Origin: Shinisaurus crocodilurus
Taxonomy: Eukaryota > Chordata > Lepidosauria > Squamata > Shinisauridae
Reading direction: 5' to 3'
Length of the DNA: 64,000 bases
Assembly (NCBI GenBank): GCA_021292165.1
Contig: CM037883.1
Span: forward strand, 8,316,434 to 8,380,433
A program made the translations under genes and the position numbers. Below, piece by piece: positions 1 to 11,165 of the stretch (position 1 is the first letter of the stretch; every line of letters begins with the position of its first letter). Under the pieces are notes generated by a model that saw only the letters and a program-made list of their open reading frames with translations, was not told the DNA's origin and searched no databases.

Positions 1-60
1 GGTTTTTTTGTATTATTTTTTTTTTGTATTTTTTTTTTTGCTGGAGTGTGGGGGGGGGGA
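1..60. repeat. T-rich and G-run low-complexity edge
   Basis: Near-pure T runs interrupted by TGTA, followed by a run of nine G. Nothing else can be said. Confidence 0.8.
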
Positions 61-162
61 TTCAAATCGTGGATGCTGACTTGGATGTCAGCCTGTGAAT
101 ATCCTGCCATTTGAGTGTTTTAGATAGGGATGGACCACTATCTCCCTGCCCCACCCCCTGAG

Positions 163-277
163 AAACCAGCACCACCATGGAGCACCATGGATAGCTCCTA
201 TGAAGCTCCAAATAAAAGCTGCAAAACCTGCAATGGAAAAGGAGCCCCACCAAAATAGGAGTCACCAGCCTCCCCTG
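163..277. mobile_element. hAT-type palindromic MITE, family A (partial)
   Basis: The right half ends in the family terminus CCAGCCTCCCCTG and carries the internal motifs ATGGATAGCTCC and TGCAATGGAAAAGGAGCCCC. The same motifs occur in the full copy at 54812-55023, which has an 8-bp target duplication. The left end is too diverged to place. Family A copies are near-palindromes of about 200 bp with no coding capacity, so strand is not meaningful. Confidence 0.65.
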
Positions 278-300
278 CTTATGGCTATTCAAGCAATTTA

Positions 301-400
301 GGGTGCAATCCTATGGCTCCTGGACATTGACAGAAGGGCCACAGGATACTGGGGATTTTCACCTCCAAGGCTTGTAGACAGAGCTATAACCTCGGAATTG
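301..400 (+). mobile_element. MITE family G (terminus GGGTGCAATCCTATGG), left part
   Basis: Begins GGGTGCAATCCTATGGC and continues through an ATAGGATACTGGGGATTTT-like block that matches the start of the longer copy at 23910-24366. The far end is not clear. It may have been separated from the related piece at 960-1110 by later insertion. Confidence 0.5.
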
Positions 401-480
401 AAAATTCCTACTAGGTTCTGTTGGAGGATATGGGAAGGAGTTGGTCCTATACTGCTTAGGCCAAAGCAGAGTCCCCCCCC

Positions 481-922
481 CCCCCGCTTATGCACAGCCT
501 GATTATTGAAACTGGTTATCATCACATGGGTTGTTAAGCCCTGCTAAAAAGGGTCTTAAAAGGAAACGGATTGTCCAAACAAGGTTTAAAACTAATGAAG
601 ACATTTATTAGTTTTACTTACAGTCCCTTTATTCATATACGTGTGTCCATCATGATGGAGAGAGAGAGAGGGGGGAGGGGGAGAGAGAGAGAGCAGGGCA
701 CAGAGAGGCAGGAAGTAGGGAGGAGGGGTTACAAAATATGCACCCTGGGGATAGTTCAATTAACCCTTTCCTCCCACTGTAACTAGTGGTTACATTACCT
801 TGTTGATTTAAGCAGGCAACATTACAGTTTCCAACAGGATCTTCACCTCAGTCCCATCCCCACCCAGCTGCTGCAGGAAACTCCCCCCGCTTATGCACAG
901 CCTGGTTATTGAAACTGGTTAT
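481..922. repeat. 39-bp direct repeat flanking a 364-bp segment
   Basis: Positions 481-519 and 884-922 are the same 39-base string, starting CCCCCGCTTATGCACAGCC, with one mismatch visible. The 364 bases between them hold a GA-rich simple repeat and otherwise unrecognised sequence. The repeat is far longer than a normal target-site duplication and looks like a segmental duplication end or a recombination product. Confidence 0.7.
655..695. repeat. GA-rich simple repeat
   Basis: Purine tract of GA dinucleotides and G runs. Confidence 0.9.
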
Positions 923-959
923 TGAAACAGCAGCTGTGGTCAGTATTCTTAGGTCAGTA

Positions 960-1110
960 TCATGATCTTGGATGGGGAGGGGGAGGGGGAAAGAGGGGGC
1001 ATGCCAGGAGGTGGGGAGGGGAGGGAGGAGGAAAGGCCAGGAATATAAGCTGTATCGGCCCTTCTAGTGGAAATAAAATAAAATAAAAGGACGGCAGCCC
1101 AGCAGGGCAT
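960..1110 (+). mobile_element. MITE family G, inner or right part
   Basis: A G-rich block followed by GGCCAGGAATATAAGCTGTA and CAGCAGGGCATTGGATAC. The same order is seen inside the family G copies at 23910-24366 and 58610-58850. An AAATA-type A-rich run interrupts it near 1070-1088. Only homology to those copies supports this call. Confidence 0.45.
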
Positions 1111-3582
1111 TGGATACTCAGAGAAGCCTCCAAGAAATGTCCCTCCATTTCTTTGCCTGCAAATCGGAGTATTTCTGCTTGGTCCTCATATACAGAGGCC
1201 CTCACCTGTTGGCAGGTATAGTACATAGGTGGTCACCAGTTGACTCAACAGTTGACTCATATGGGAGGTGTTCCTTAATGTATGAAGGAGCTTGGTGGTT
1301 CAGACCCTTCAAGTCCTCCTCTCAAGATTCCACTCTTGTTTGGTTTGGGCAGAGTAGGTTGAGGTGTATAAGCAGCCTGTCCAAACCAAATGTTGAACGC
1401 CATGCAGGGCTGGTGGAATACCTCTTTTGTACCAACACAGTCAAGGCTATAGCTGCCACCCACACTGAGAAGTATTTCAGTTGTTTAGCAACCATCTTTC
1501 CTGGTCCTGGCCCAATCCAGTCCTCACTGATGTTTTAGTTGAGAATACAGAAGAATATGGTGGGAAGATGTATGCATATGATGGCACCTGTGCCTTGCCA
1601 AGTTCTTGCAATTTAAAAAAGAGAAACGAATGTTCATTACAAATTGTAAGAAAGTGGAGGTGAACTGCAAAGAAGCAGATGCCACAAAGCCACCTTGAGA
1701 ACCCTGGCAGCCGACGGGGATGAGGAGCGTTTTTTTGGGTGTCTGAATTTTTTCCGCTACAGGAACTAATTAGCACAAAGGATGTTCAGCATTTGGGGAG
1801 GAAAAAATGCCTTACAAAATACTGAAACAATTGTGATGTGTCAGAGAGAAAATGAAGACGTATGGCATATGGAGGTATGAAGAATGCAATATGGTTTGAC
1901 AGACCTCACTGTCTGACACTTAAATACACTGACTGGCTGACAGAAATGGCATGGCTGATGGGGAGAAAAATAAGAGGGATACCTATCCCATGTTCCATGC
2001 AGGGTTTCTGTACAGAAATGGTACAGAATGCTATTTTGTAATGTAAGTATTTGATCTTAAGGAATAACCTATAGTATAGGGCAAGAAAGCTTAATTGCAT
2101 TGGGACTCATGCTAAATGAACATGCATCTATGGACCTGCTTACACGTCCATGTCCATTATTTGATGGCCACAGGATCATATCATGATTTGCATGTGTCAA
2201 AGAGTTATCTCAGATCAAACACCCATACATAGGAGTGTCACACCTCCTCAAAACCATTGCTGTTCAGAACTGGTTTACTCATACAGCAGAATCAGTAGCT
2301 GACATCAGCTCTCCAGTTCCAGCATCACCACCCCCTTGCACCTCTCTGCATTGAGTGTCTGGGTCTGGGAAGTCACCGTTTTAAATGCCTCAGGTGGCCC
2401 AGTGTCGTGCATCTTGTGGAGGAAGACTCTTTGGAGAATGACCTGCAGCTCCCTGGCCAAACATCATTTAGGAGTAGCCTATGTCGAGTCACCTTGAGGC
2501 AGGTCAGGGGGATCCTGGGGCCTTGGGGGAGATGGCAGATGTTCTGCTCAAGACCACAGGTATCTCCCTCTCTGAATTGGAGGCACACACTGAATGGCCA
2601 CCTAGTCCTGGGGAGGACAGGGAGGACCTAAAGGTGAAGGGGGCAATGGCTACACCCTGAAGGCTTTTACAACCAATCCACCCCAGCAGGCCCGCCGGCC
2701 CCGTGGAAAAAGCAGAGCGTGAGATGGAAGATTTTAGATCCTGCCTCTGTGTATGTAACTGGCCCATGAAGTACACACAGAGCCCCAGACCTGTCTCTCC
2801 CCCTTCGCAAGCATTCCAAGCGTCTCGGATTTCAGCCAGCTCGCAGCTCTTCCAGCATGCTTTCAGTAATAAGGAAATAACTCCGTAGATTACAACAGGT
2901 TTATTTCTACCTGTTTATTTCTACATCAGTAAACACTACAGAGTATACAATCTCCTACATTACAATGTTGCAGATAAGCATTTGTTCAGTGGAGCAAGTC
3001 CACCCCAGCATTTGACTTTACATGATTGCAATAAGTCCAGCATTCAATAGTCAGAGCATCAGAGAGAAGAACCAAAGAAGCAATCCATCTCTCTACTAAA
3101 ATGGCTACAGAAAACGAAACCTAACAAATCATACAACGTCATCAGAAAGTACAAACCATGTGATCAGCTCGTATTTCGTTCACACCTACTTTTCCCATGA
3201 GAACAGAACAGTAAGTGGCAGACGCAACACGACTTGTTTTCCTAGCCTTTCTGTACCTTTCCAAATGAAAACAATTGTGCCACAGCTGTTGTTTTGATAA
3301 ATGTCACAACAAAAGGTGCAAGCCTGGTCAGCTGTAAGACACAAAGTGCCTTCCTGAGGAATAAGGACTCTTCGTGAGTAAAGGGATGAATGTGAGGAAA
3401 ACTTTCCTCATGAATAGGCCATTTCTCAAGAGACATTGATGGCCTGCAGTTGTGCTTTGGGTCAGGCTCTGAAAACCCGGGCTTAAAACCCTTCAGTTCT
3501 AGGCACACAGTGCTGGAACAATGTCTGTGCATCAGGTACCGTTCTTCTTTATCCCCTGAGTACCTAGCTCATTCGCTAGATT
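1110..3582. other. No recognised feature
   Basis: About 2.5 kb in which I recognise no gene or repeat family. Open frames are short and overlap on both strands without protein-like motifs or convincing splice structure. Base composition is ordinary for this window. Confidence 0.5.
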
Positions 3583-3681
3583 GTTTGGGCCTCTGGATTG
3601 CCTTCAGACCTCGCTTCTAGTACTGACTCTATGTTTGGGCCATTGGACTGCCTTCGGATTGTGCTTCTGGTACTGACCTGT
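3583..3681. repeat. Imperfect tandem duplication, two units of about 50 bp
   Basis: Unit one (3583-3632) and unit two (3633-3681) both begin GTTTGGGCC, continue with TGGA(T/C)TGCCTTC, and end CTTCT(A/G)GTACTGAC. They sit directly head to tail. Confidence 0.75.
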
Positions 3682-3850
3682 CCCTTGCTAATTCTTAGCT
3701 TCTCTGTCTTTGCACTCCTGTCCTGGAAGCAGGAAAGCCAGAAGGTCAAAAATGAACTGAAATGAATTTCTCATACCTTCCTAGGTCAGGCTGGTGCTAA
3801 ATATGTAGGTGCTGGTTCCACCTCACAGTTGCTCTCACACACAAACATCC

Positions 3851-3852
3851 AT

Positions 3853-3889
<37 letters not shown>

Positions 3890-4085
3890 AGTCTCTCTTC
3901 CCTCTTTCTCACGTGTCCCCTTCTCTCCCCACGCCCCGTGTGTGTCTCTTTCTCTTTATTCCCTTCCCTTTCTTGCAATCACCCTTTCCCTTTCTCTCTC
4001 TCTTATCCTTCCCTCTCTCTTTGTCTCTTTTTCTCTCTTTCTCCATTTTCTCTCTCCCTCTCCTCCCTGGCTTTCTGCCCTCCTC
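3851..4085. repeat. (CTGT)n/(CT)n microsatellite in a long polypyrimidine tract
   Basis: Starts as pure CTGT then CT units (3853-3889) and degrades into about 200 bases of C and T interrupted by short gaps. The long open frames read through it are low-complexity and not coding. Confidence 0.9.
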
Positions 4086-4099
4086 ACCCCCTTCACTGG

Positions 4100-4646
4100 C
4101 ACCAGCATATTTTTTTTTTAAAAAAGTCAAATTGCTGTGCACAGACTATTCTTTTTTTGGCAGTGTGTGTGTGTTGCAGCACAGGGAGAGGAGGAGAGTG
4201 TTAACCCTTCCCAGCTATGAGTATTAGCCCTTTCTAGATAATGTCCTCTCACCAATCACCCCCATACACAACTAGGCCATTGGCACCATTGGTTCCCCAT
4301 CTCCAGATGAAGGCATGGCAGTAAACCATAAAGCACAGATGTGAACACCATCAAATGGAAAAGGAAGTAATGCGTTTCCAGAGTCCAACGTGAGGAAAGT
4401 GCTGAGGTTGGATGATGATTCTCTAGGAAAGAGAAAATGATTTACTGCTGTTACTCCCTGGAGAAAATAAATACCAGGATCTTGCTGCTATTTAAAGATA
4501 CTTTTCTCTTTGTGAAAATGTGAATGTCCGAATAAGTTAGGGGCTTTCCCCTCCCTTCTTGTTTGGCAGCTACTAAAAGGGCAAGAGGTATGTGATTCAT
4601 TTTAAAAAGTTGAGTGCTATTCAAGTAGCAAGGAGCATACTAATTC
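4100..4646. other. No recognised feature
   Basis: AT-leaning sequence without repeat termini, microsatellite or credible coding potential that I can identify. Confidence 0.45.
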
Positions 4647-5050
4647 TAGAGATGTGCACTTGACCACAAGATTTTGGTTTGGAACACAAGTCAGATAACA
4701 GCCCAATTCAGCTCAGAATGTCCTGTCAAATCAGTTCCAAATCCCAATATCATTTTGGGAAATCTGAAGCTTCATGACTCCCCATTGTGTCTGCCAACAA
4801 ATGGGTACTATGATTTTGCTTTTTGACAGATTTGGATGAGATTTGCCAGCCTGATTCGGCTCCGGATTCATCTGAATTTGATGCACACCCAGAACTGATT
4901 CCCTGTTGAAAGTTTTCAGCTGCTTTAGAAGAAAAAATAAAACCCCACAGATTAATTTCACACAGCCAGACGGAGTTGTAGTGATGGATGCTTGAAAAAA
5001 TAGGTCTTTGTGAATGCCTGTATTATGAAATGTCCTGATCTGCACCTCTC
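4647..5050 (+). mobile_element. TAGGGATGTGC MITE (family T), diverged copy
   Basis: Opens with TAGAGATGTGCACTTGACC, one change from the family terminus, and runs into the phrases CAAATCAGTTCCAAATCCCAA and GCCTGATTC, which are common in family T. The 3' end is not clear. Confidence 0.4.
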
Positions 5051-5222
5051 TCAGATCAGAACTTAGCTATACAACAGATTTTGCACTTCCCCGAATGTTC
5101 GGACGCAGTTCTCAGCTGTTGAAATGTATCTAAATATGGATTGAAATATGTATTTGAGGGGGAAAACATGCACTGAAATACTATTTTGAAATATTTAACT
5201 TAAATGGGACATGCTTTTAGGT

Positions 5223-5605
5223 TAGGGAATGCATGAATCAGCAAAACTCGAACTTGCCAAAGTTCTCCGAATTCCATCTCGAAGCTTGTTCCAACTTGAG
5301 ATATCAGATTGTGAGATTTCTGTTTTATTTTCACATGAAAACCCATTTGTATTTTCATGCATATTCTTCCAAATGTATGCATCAATTGTGCACACTTTTT
5401 TTAATGTGCTCATTTTGAAATGTGTGCATTCTTTAAAAGTATGCATGCTGTCAAATGCTTTCTTTTTCTTTTGGTCCACAAATCACATTGCAAGCTCAGA
5501 AATGTACAGACTGATCACAGATTCCGTCCGAGTTCACATTCAGCCCGAACTGAGTAAAAACCTGATCAAAAATGAACTGAAATGGATTTCTCATATATAT
5601 CCCTA
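5223..5605 (+). mobile_element. TAGGGATGTGC MITE (family T), near-complete copy
   Basis: Runs from TAGGGAATGCATGAATC to the inverted terminus ATATATCCCTA. The flanking octamers are TTTTAGGT and TTCTAGTT, 6 of 8 identical, suggesting an aged 8-bp target duplication of hAT type. The interior is built of diverged units of about 25-30 bp around the core ATGTGCATT. The same order of blocks recurs at 59092-59517 and, inverted, at 33443-33788. No coding capacity. Confidence 0.7.
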
Positions 5606-5639
5606 TTCTAGTTATGTGTGTATAGGATTGTGGCCTGAA

Positions 5640-5793
5640 TTACCAGTTGCTAGGGAACAACAGTGGGAGAGAGCTATTGCCCTCATGTCCTGCCTGTGGG
5701 CTTCCTGTAGGCATCTGGTTGGCCATTGTGAGAAACAAGATGCTGGATTAGATGGACCTTTGATCTAAACCAGCAGGGCTCTTATGTTCTTAT
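5640..5793 (+). mobile_element. L3/CR1-like LINE 3' end (truncated)
   Basis: The tail contains CTGGTTGGCCATTGTG, GATTAGATGGACC and the terminal CTCTTATGTTCTTATG, matching the 3' untranslated ends at 18308-19095 and 22348-22844. Only the last 150 bases are present, as expected of 5'-truncated retrotransposition. Confidence 0.8.
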
Positions 5794-6289
5794 GCTTTCT
5801 GCCTATCTCAGCTCTGTTCTACTTGTTTCAGTACAAATGTGAACAGGAAACCTTGCAGTTGCTTAAAATCTTCACACACACCAAAGGAAATAGTGCCAGT
5901 GCTTTGGGTTTATTTTCTTTATTATGTAAAGAGGACAAAAGCTCCAAGCAGAAGACAAGCAGATGTTTTGGGTTCATGGTGCGGTTAGTATACAGTTTAA
6001 CCCAAAGAAATGCCTGCTTTAGCATGTCATGACATGTGGTTTCTCTCCTCTCTTCTGAATACATATTTTTGGAGACTCTGGGGTAAAGTGCTCAACATGG
6101 GTTTGTGAATATAGTACATGAGAGTTGAAGCCACTATTTAGCCTTTAAGGATACTTAGAAAATATTTTTAGTTCTTCGTCTCACCTTTCTCAACAGAGTG
6201 GAGAGGTGCAGTGCAAATCTCTCCCTTCCTTCCTTCTGACCTTGATCCTTCTTCTAGGCAGCTTGAGGTACCTTTCCTTCATTTACTAG

Positions 6290-6620
6290 ATGTTGTACTT
6301 GGGGATATGTGAAAATTTTGTTTCAGTTCACAAATCACTCAAAAATGTGAGCAGGAGTGTATGTTGTTCAAAAATGTTTGCAAATTCCAGAGCTTCCATT
6401 CAAATTCAAAGAAATGCACAGTTTGGGTGCATTTGGCATTTTAACACTTTAGTCAATGGAGGAAAAGTGCACACTTTTCCCATTCGAAATGTGCATTTCG
6501 AATGGGAAAACAAGAAACAAAAACAGGTTGCAAATGAGAACGAGAGTGAGCCAAACCAAGCTTTGACGTGAACTTTGGAGAACTTCAAAGAGCCTGAGCA
6601 TCCCTGGTACTCTCATCCCT
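6290..6620 (+). mobile_element. TAGGGATGTGC MITE (family T), diverged
   Basis: Contains GTGCATTTGGCATTTTAACAC, GAAATGTGCATTTCGAATG and ends near CTCATCCCTA. A local inverted repeat (CCCATTCGAAATGTGCATTTCGAATGGG, 6479-6506) lies at the centre. Boundaries are approximate. Confidence 0.5.
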
Positions 6621-6825
6621 AATTTTTTTTGGGTCCTTTATGTGATTCATTTATCTGTAACTCAAGGGTTAGATCATGGCTCTATCTATATATTAAAGAG
6701 TTTTCTGTCACTTTTAGGTTTTGCAGGTTGTGTTAATGATGCCTAATGGATCACTCTTCACTGGTGTCTCAATTTAACAAGCTGTAACCACACCATGGAC
6801 CAGTTAAACCCTCCCCCTATCACAT

Positions 6826-6965
6826 CTGTATTTATTTATAATTTTATGACATCTTTATCTCATCATTCCTCCAAGAAGCTCAGAGGAACTTGCTTTGTCC
6901 CCACCCCCATTTTATCCTCCCAAGAACTCTGTGAGGCAGGTTAGGCTGAGAGAGAATGACTGGGC
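6826..6965 (-). mobile_element. MIR-like SINE, L2-tail half
   Basis: Read on the minus strand it has the GGTTAGGCTGAGAGAG-type core region (seen here as CAGGTTAGGCTGAGAGAGAA on plus) next to a TTTATTTATAA A/T tail. The same arrangement is complete at 19876-20121. The tRNA-like head is missing. Confidence 0.55.
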
Positions 6966-7004
6966 CAAAGAGTAAGTTCCTGGCTGATTATTCTTCCTTG
7001 CCTT

Positions 7005-7135
7005 AGTCCAACAGTATAACTCAGCCTTCCCAAACTTGATAGCCCTCCAGATGTGCTGGGCTGGGCTTGTTGGCTGGGGATGATGGGAGTTGAAGGCATA
7101 TGGAGGCAACAAGACTGAGGAAGGCTGGGCTAGAC
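7005..7135 (-). mobile_element. Short inverted-repeat element, family B
   Basis: Contains CCTCCAGATGTGCTGGGCTGG and GATGATGGGAGTTGAAGGC. This is the pattern of a common 130-160 bp nonautonomous DNA element here, whose arms read GGACTACAACTCCCATC and its inverse. Better copies are at 7690-7815 and 11762-11927. Confidence 0.55.
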
Positions 7136-7205
7136 TAGATCAAGAATAATAAAGCATTCAATGCGCATCAGTATCCAATGTTGCCCTCCTGCTAGTAAGA
7201 TCTAT

Positions 7206-7392
7206 CACTAGCGCAACAGGAAGCTAGCACTTCATAAGGCAAATGGAAAGAGTGCAAGCACTTGTTTCTGGAATGGGGCAGGTCAGCAGAGTTCACAGAA
7301 GGGAGTTCTGCTGACCTGGCCCATTCTGGAAACAAGCATTTCCACTCATTGTCAGGGTTGCTTTTGGAAGCACTAGTTCCTGTTGTGCTAGA
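7206..7392. repeat. Long foldback hairpin, arms of about 85-90 bp
   Basis: Left arm 7206-7290 and right arm 7306-7392 are inverted complements over nearly their whole length. The inner 29 bases (TTGTTTCTGGAATGGGGCAG then GTCAGCAGA) pair with four mismatches around a 15-base loop. The outer ends pair as CTAGCGCAACAGGAA and its inverse. Probably a foldback MITE. No target duplication could be fixed. Confidence 0.75.
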
Positions 7393-7689
7393 GGTATGTC
7401 CCACAAGTGCAAAGGAACTACGGGTGGTGCAGTGACAGCTTTGGATACTGCCCATAATTCCAGTAATTCCTAACTTCCATGTTGTAAGGTAGGCCAAAAT
7501 TATTATCTCCATATTGCAAAGGAGGAGTGAAGTAGAGAGAGAGTGTGACGTGCCTATGGCTTCATATGTTCATGGCAGATGCAATTTGAATAATTGGTCC
7601 GGTTGAATTCTGGTCTATGTCAGTTTCACATGTGGTCCATTGTCCATGAAGGTATACATCTGGAGGGTACCACATTGGGGAAGGTTGCT

Positions 7690-7815
7690 CTAACCCAGGT
7701 CCCCAGATGTCGCTGGCCTATAGCTCCCAGCATACCCAGCCAGCATGGTTAATGGCAAGGGGTTCTGGGAGCTGTAGTCCAGCAACATCTGGGGGCCCAA
7801 GGTTGGTGAGAACTG
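7690..7815. mobile_element. Short inverted-repeat element, family B
   Basis: Arms CCAGATGTCGCTGG...TAGCTCCCAGCAT and GGGAGCTGTAGTCCAGCAAC...ATCTGG are near-perfect inverses around a CCAGCCAGCATGG centre. Nonautonomous, no coding sequence. Confidence 0.7.
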
Positions 7816-8099
7816 CTCTAACCTCTACACTACACTGGCTACATCAGTGTAGGCTATGGATAGCTGATAGTCCTATTTCTCCATTTCTAGATCCATTAAA
7901 TAATGATGGCAGGGAATAAATAAGGCCCAGTCCAATCCACATCTCTGCCAGAGTACCACTGTGCTCCAAGACAATTTTACAAGTGAAACCATTTGTTCAG
8001 TGCTGAGTAGTAGCTCTCATGCCAGACTAAAAGAACATCCACACTGAGACGTCACCTGTTCCTAATGTCATTTTGGAGGAAAGAATGAACAAATCAATC

Positions 8100-8910
8100 C
8101 CACCATCCAGATATTACACATGCATCTCTTCAGGAAACTAGTGATGGGCAAACTTACCCCAGCAGAAATCCTCAGTTGCTTGCCAGGTTCTGTCTAATCT
8201 CTGATGGAAGTTCTCCATTTTTCCAAGTTCTCATTTTGAATATACAAACTACAGCAATTACACAGATCTCCTCCCTGTGCACCAGCCTGCCACCCCAGCC
8301 AGTATCCTTCCCCTCCTGAGTGACCTCATCTTCCCTGAAATGCCATGTGCGTGTGCTCCTAGTGAGCACTGCTTGACTTTACAGATTGCATTTCAGCCAG
8401 CGGACACTTCCTGGTATGGCCATGTGACCACCCATGAGATGTGCCCTGGTGCCCACTAGTGCTAATATACATGAGTGTAAGTCCCCCCACTCAAAAAAAG
8501 TAAAATGCCAGTCCGTAGATCCCTAGAATCTGTGCAACTCAGAAAAAAATCAGTTTGTTGTGGAATCTGCAGGTTGGATTCATGGAAATCTGAACTAATT
8601 TGAATCTCTTGCAGATTTCTCAAACATCCCTACTGGGAACTGCAGCCAATGGTGGGCAGAGCCAGAGCTCAATGTGGGTGGAGTTTGCAGCATTGCAGGA
8701 GTGCATAGCTCTTTCTCCCTCTGTGTCACATCATCCCTTCTCTCCCCCGTCCCCAGGAGATTTAGGAAGAGTAGAACAAACCCATGACCAGGGCTAGCCC
8801 ATGCCATTTTGGAACCTGAGACCTGAGACAGTGTCCCCCATGAACTGAGCCACCACTAGCTGTAAGTTGCTGCCAACACCACACACAGAAGCTGCCCCAA
8901 GGCTTGTGAG
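8100..8910. other. No recognised feature
   Basis: A short patch near 8510-8640 resembles family T phrases (CAAACATCCCTA), but not well enough to place ends. The rest is unrecognised. Confidence 0.4.
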
Positions 8911-9105
8911 ACATAAGAACATAAGCAGAGCCCTGCTGGATGAGACCAAGGGTCCATCTAGTCCATCATTCTATTGACACAGTGGCCAACCAGCTGCCCA
9001 CAGGATCCCACGAGGAGGACATAAGTGCAACAGCACCCTCCTGCCCATGTTCCCCAGCAACTGGTGTATTTATGCAGACTGCCTCTGATACTGGAGGTAG
9101 CATAC
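8911..9105 (-). mobile_element. L3/CR1-like LINE 3' end
   Basis: Begins on plus with ACATAAGAACATAAG, the reverse complement of the CTTATGTTCTTATG terminus. It continues through GACCAAGGGTCCATCTAGTC, GTGGCCAACCAGCTG and CATGTTCCCCAGCAACTGG in the order seen reversed at 18900-19095. Confidence 0.85.
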
Positions 9106-9409
9106 ATCTTTTCCTACATCCTGGGAGCTGGAGCAACGTATCACAAAACTTTGTCAGGTGATATTTGGGGGAGGCATATAGATGGCCTCTCCCCACATGG
9201 CCTGGGCTCAGTTTGTGGCGGCCACTGCTCAGTCTAGTGCTCCAGCTATTGGCCAACCTAGCCCGATGCCAGTGGCCATGGAGTGCCTGGTCATCATGCT
9301 ACGACTGCCACTTGCTTTCTCTACAGTTTGAAGAACAGTAGTTGCTTCACTTCTATCCAAAGATAAAGCAGCCCACCAGAGGTGCTCCATGGCCTCACAT
9401 GGAGTTAGA

Positions 9410-9800
9410 CATGGGCAATTTTCAACCTAATTGAAGGTCTCCTTCCCCCCACCTTGATGCTCCTTTCACCTCATACTTGCTCACAAACTCAAGAATTTCT
9501 TTCCCCTTTCTGAACACAAAAAGTGCATTTCCAAACGGGAAAAATGCAGACTATTCCAAGTGCGCACCGAACCACGCGGTCACCCCCACCCTTGATTAAA
9601 GAATGAAAATGTGTCCTTCCCCCCCTTAATGCACATTTTAATTTGCACATCCCCCCCCCCCAAAAAAGGATGCATTCTGCAAAGGCAATTAGAAGATTGA
9701 GAAGAATTTTCAAGCTTCTCATGAAAAATGTGATCCCGTTCATGTCCATGTCCAAAGCTGTGAGCAGGGAAATTGTGTCAATTTTTCAAGCATGAATGAC
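9410..9800. mobile_element. Family T-like AT-rich MITE remnant
   Basis: Repeats of GTGCATTT, AATGCACATTTTAATTTGC and short poly-C tracts, which are typical family T interior. Neither terminus is intact. Confidence 0.4.
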
Positions 9801-9823
9801 ATTCATACACAACCTTACATGGA

Positions 9824-9860
9824 GGTGGTGGTGGTGGTGGTGGTGGTGGTGGTGGTGGTG
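9824..9860. repeat. (GGT)n microsatellite
   Basis: Twelve uninterrupted GGT units. Confidence 0.95.
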
Positions 9861-9966
9861 CTTCCACCAGTGCAGCAAAGGGTCCCCCCCCCAGCAGCAT
9901 GTTAGTATTGTTTCATGGCCTGGAAGGCTGGCCATGGAACACCCCAATCTGTCAGCTGCCAATGGC

Positions 9967-10163
9967 AGGAACTCAAGTGGTACTGTAATCTATTGCATCT
10001 TTTATTTGGAACTTTACAGGAGCTGTCCATGGCGGTGAACCTGGTTTGGGGGCGGCGGTTGAGTTCAGCACAATGGATAGCTCCTATAAAGCCCTAAATA
10101 AAGCATGAAAAACCTGCAATAGATAAGGGGCCCCACTGAAATAGGAGTCACCACCCTCCCCTG
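9967..10163. mobile_element. hAT-type palindromic MITE, family A
   Basis: The right terminus is TCACCACCCTCCCCTG. The arms contain TTTATTTGGAACTTTACAGG and GATAGCTCCTATAAAG, in the inverted order of the 54812-55023 copy. The left terminus is degraded and no octamer duplication is readable. Confidence 0.65.
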
Positions 10164-10899
10164 GTAACAGCTATCAGGGGCCGAGCACTTAGCTGGGTAG
10201 GGTGCCAATTTGTCTGTCACTCCCCAACCTCCACCTGGGATGAGTGGCTCGTGGTGGTGACTCACGATAGTGACAGAGCCTGGATGAAAGAAATGGAGCG
10301 GGGAAGTTTGCTCTCTCTAACTGTGTGCATGTAGTGAAATCTTGGGTAATGCTCCAGCATATATTTTACAGGTAACCTTTACAGCTTTGACAACACTTGG
10401 CAATTTATTGCTGTAAGAATAAGGCTTCTAAGCAACTGTCAAGCAATTTTTCTACCTGGATTGTGCTGCTTAAATATGTATTGTCGTAGAAGCTTTCTGC
10501 TGACCCAGTCAGGATTTTTGCTGTGCTCAAAAGCTTTGCCGTCTCTTCTTTATTGCCCCCCCCCTCCCCATCTGCCTACGGTTCTCTACCAAATGGCTTT
10601 ATTTTCCATTTTGTCTCACAAGTCACCCTGCTCCGTGTTGGAGAAATGACACCTAGAATTCCCAGTGGGCCTCCTCCTTAGTTTCAAGTGAAATTTACAG
10701 TACACAGTTCTACGTGTATGTGTTTTTAGAAGTATCCCAAAAGGTTTGTAATGGGAAGGAGCAATCCAGACACACAGAGAGAAATATACACATTTAATTG
10801 TTCTCCAAGGACCCAGGTCATATTAGCTGGGGGGGGGGAATGGCAGTTTAAAGTCTCTTCTTTACAAGGCGCAATATCAGTTTGAATTTCCTAGACTGA

Positions 10900-11035
10900 C
10901 ATTTATTTTAACTTATTCATTTAGCACAGTTGTCTTTCACCCTTTCTTCAAAGAGGTGCATGTAGGTTTTATTATGTTTTATCCTCACAACAGCCCTGTT
11001 AGGTAGGCTGAGCTGAAAGAATGTGACTGTCCCAA
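10900..11035 (-). mobile_element. MIR-like SINE fragment
   Basis: TTATCCTCACAACAGCCCTG followed by GGTAGGCTGAGCTGAAAG, the conserved core of the SINE at 19876-20121, adjoining an AT-rich L2-type tail. The head is absent. Confidence 0.55.
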
Positions 11036-11165
11036 GCAGTGCCAGCTCCAGGTTTTTTGGGGGGGACCTTGGGCAAGACACCCTTAATGGGCTGACACCC
11101 TTAGTGAGTCTACCTTTTCACTGTCATTACCACTAGCTGCTGCTGCTGTTTCTCCTCTTTCTCAT

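Noticed and set aside
5229..5768. 179-codon plus-strand frame
   Set aside because: Crosses from a family T MITE into an L3/CR1 LINE tail, so it is an accidental read-through of two repeats.
7470..7600. MIR-like SINE
   Set aside because: ATTATTATCTCCATATTGCA resembles the MIR core, but no second diagnostic block follows in order.
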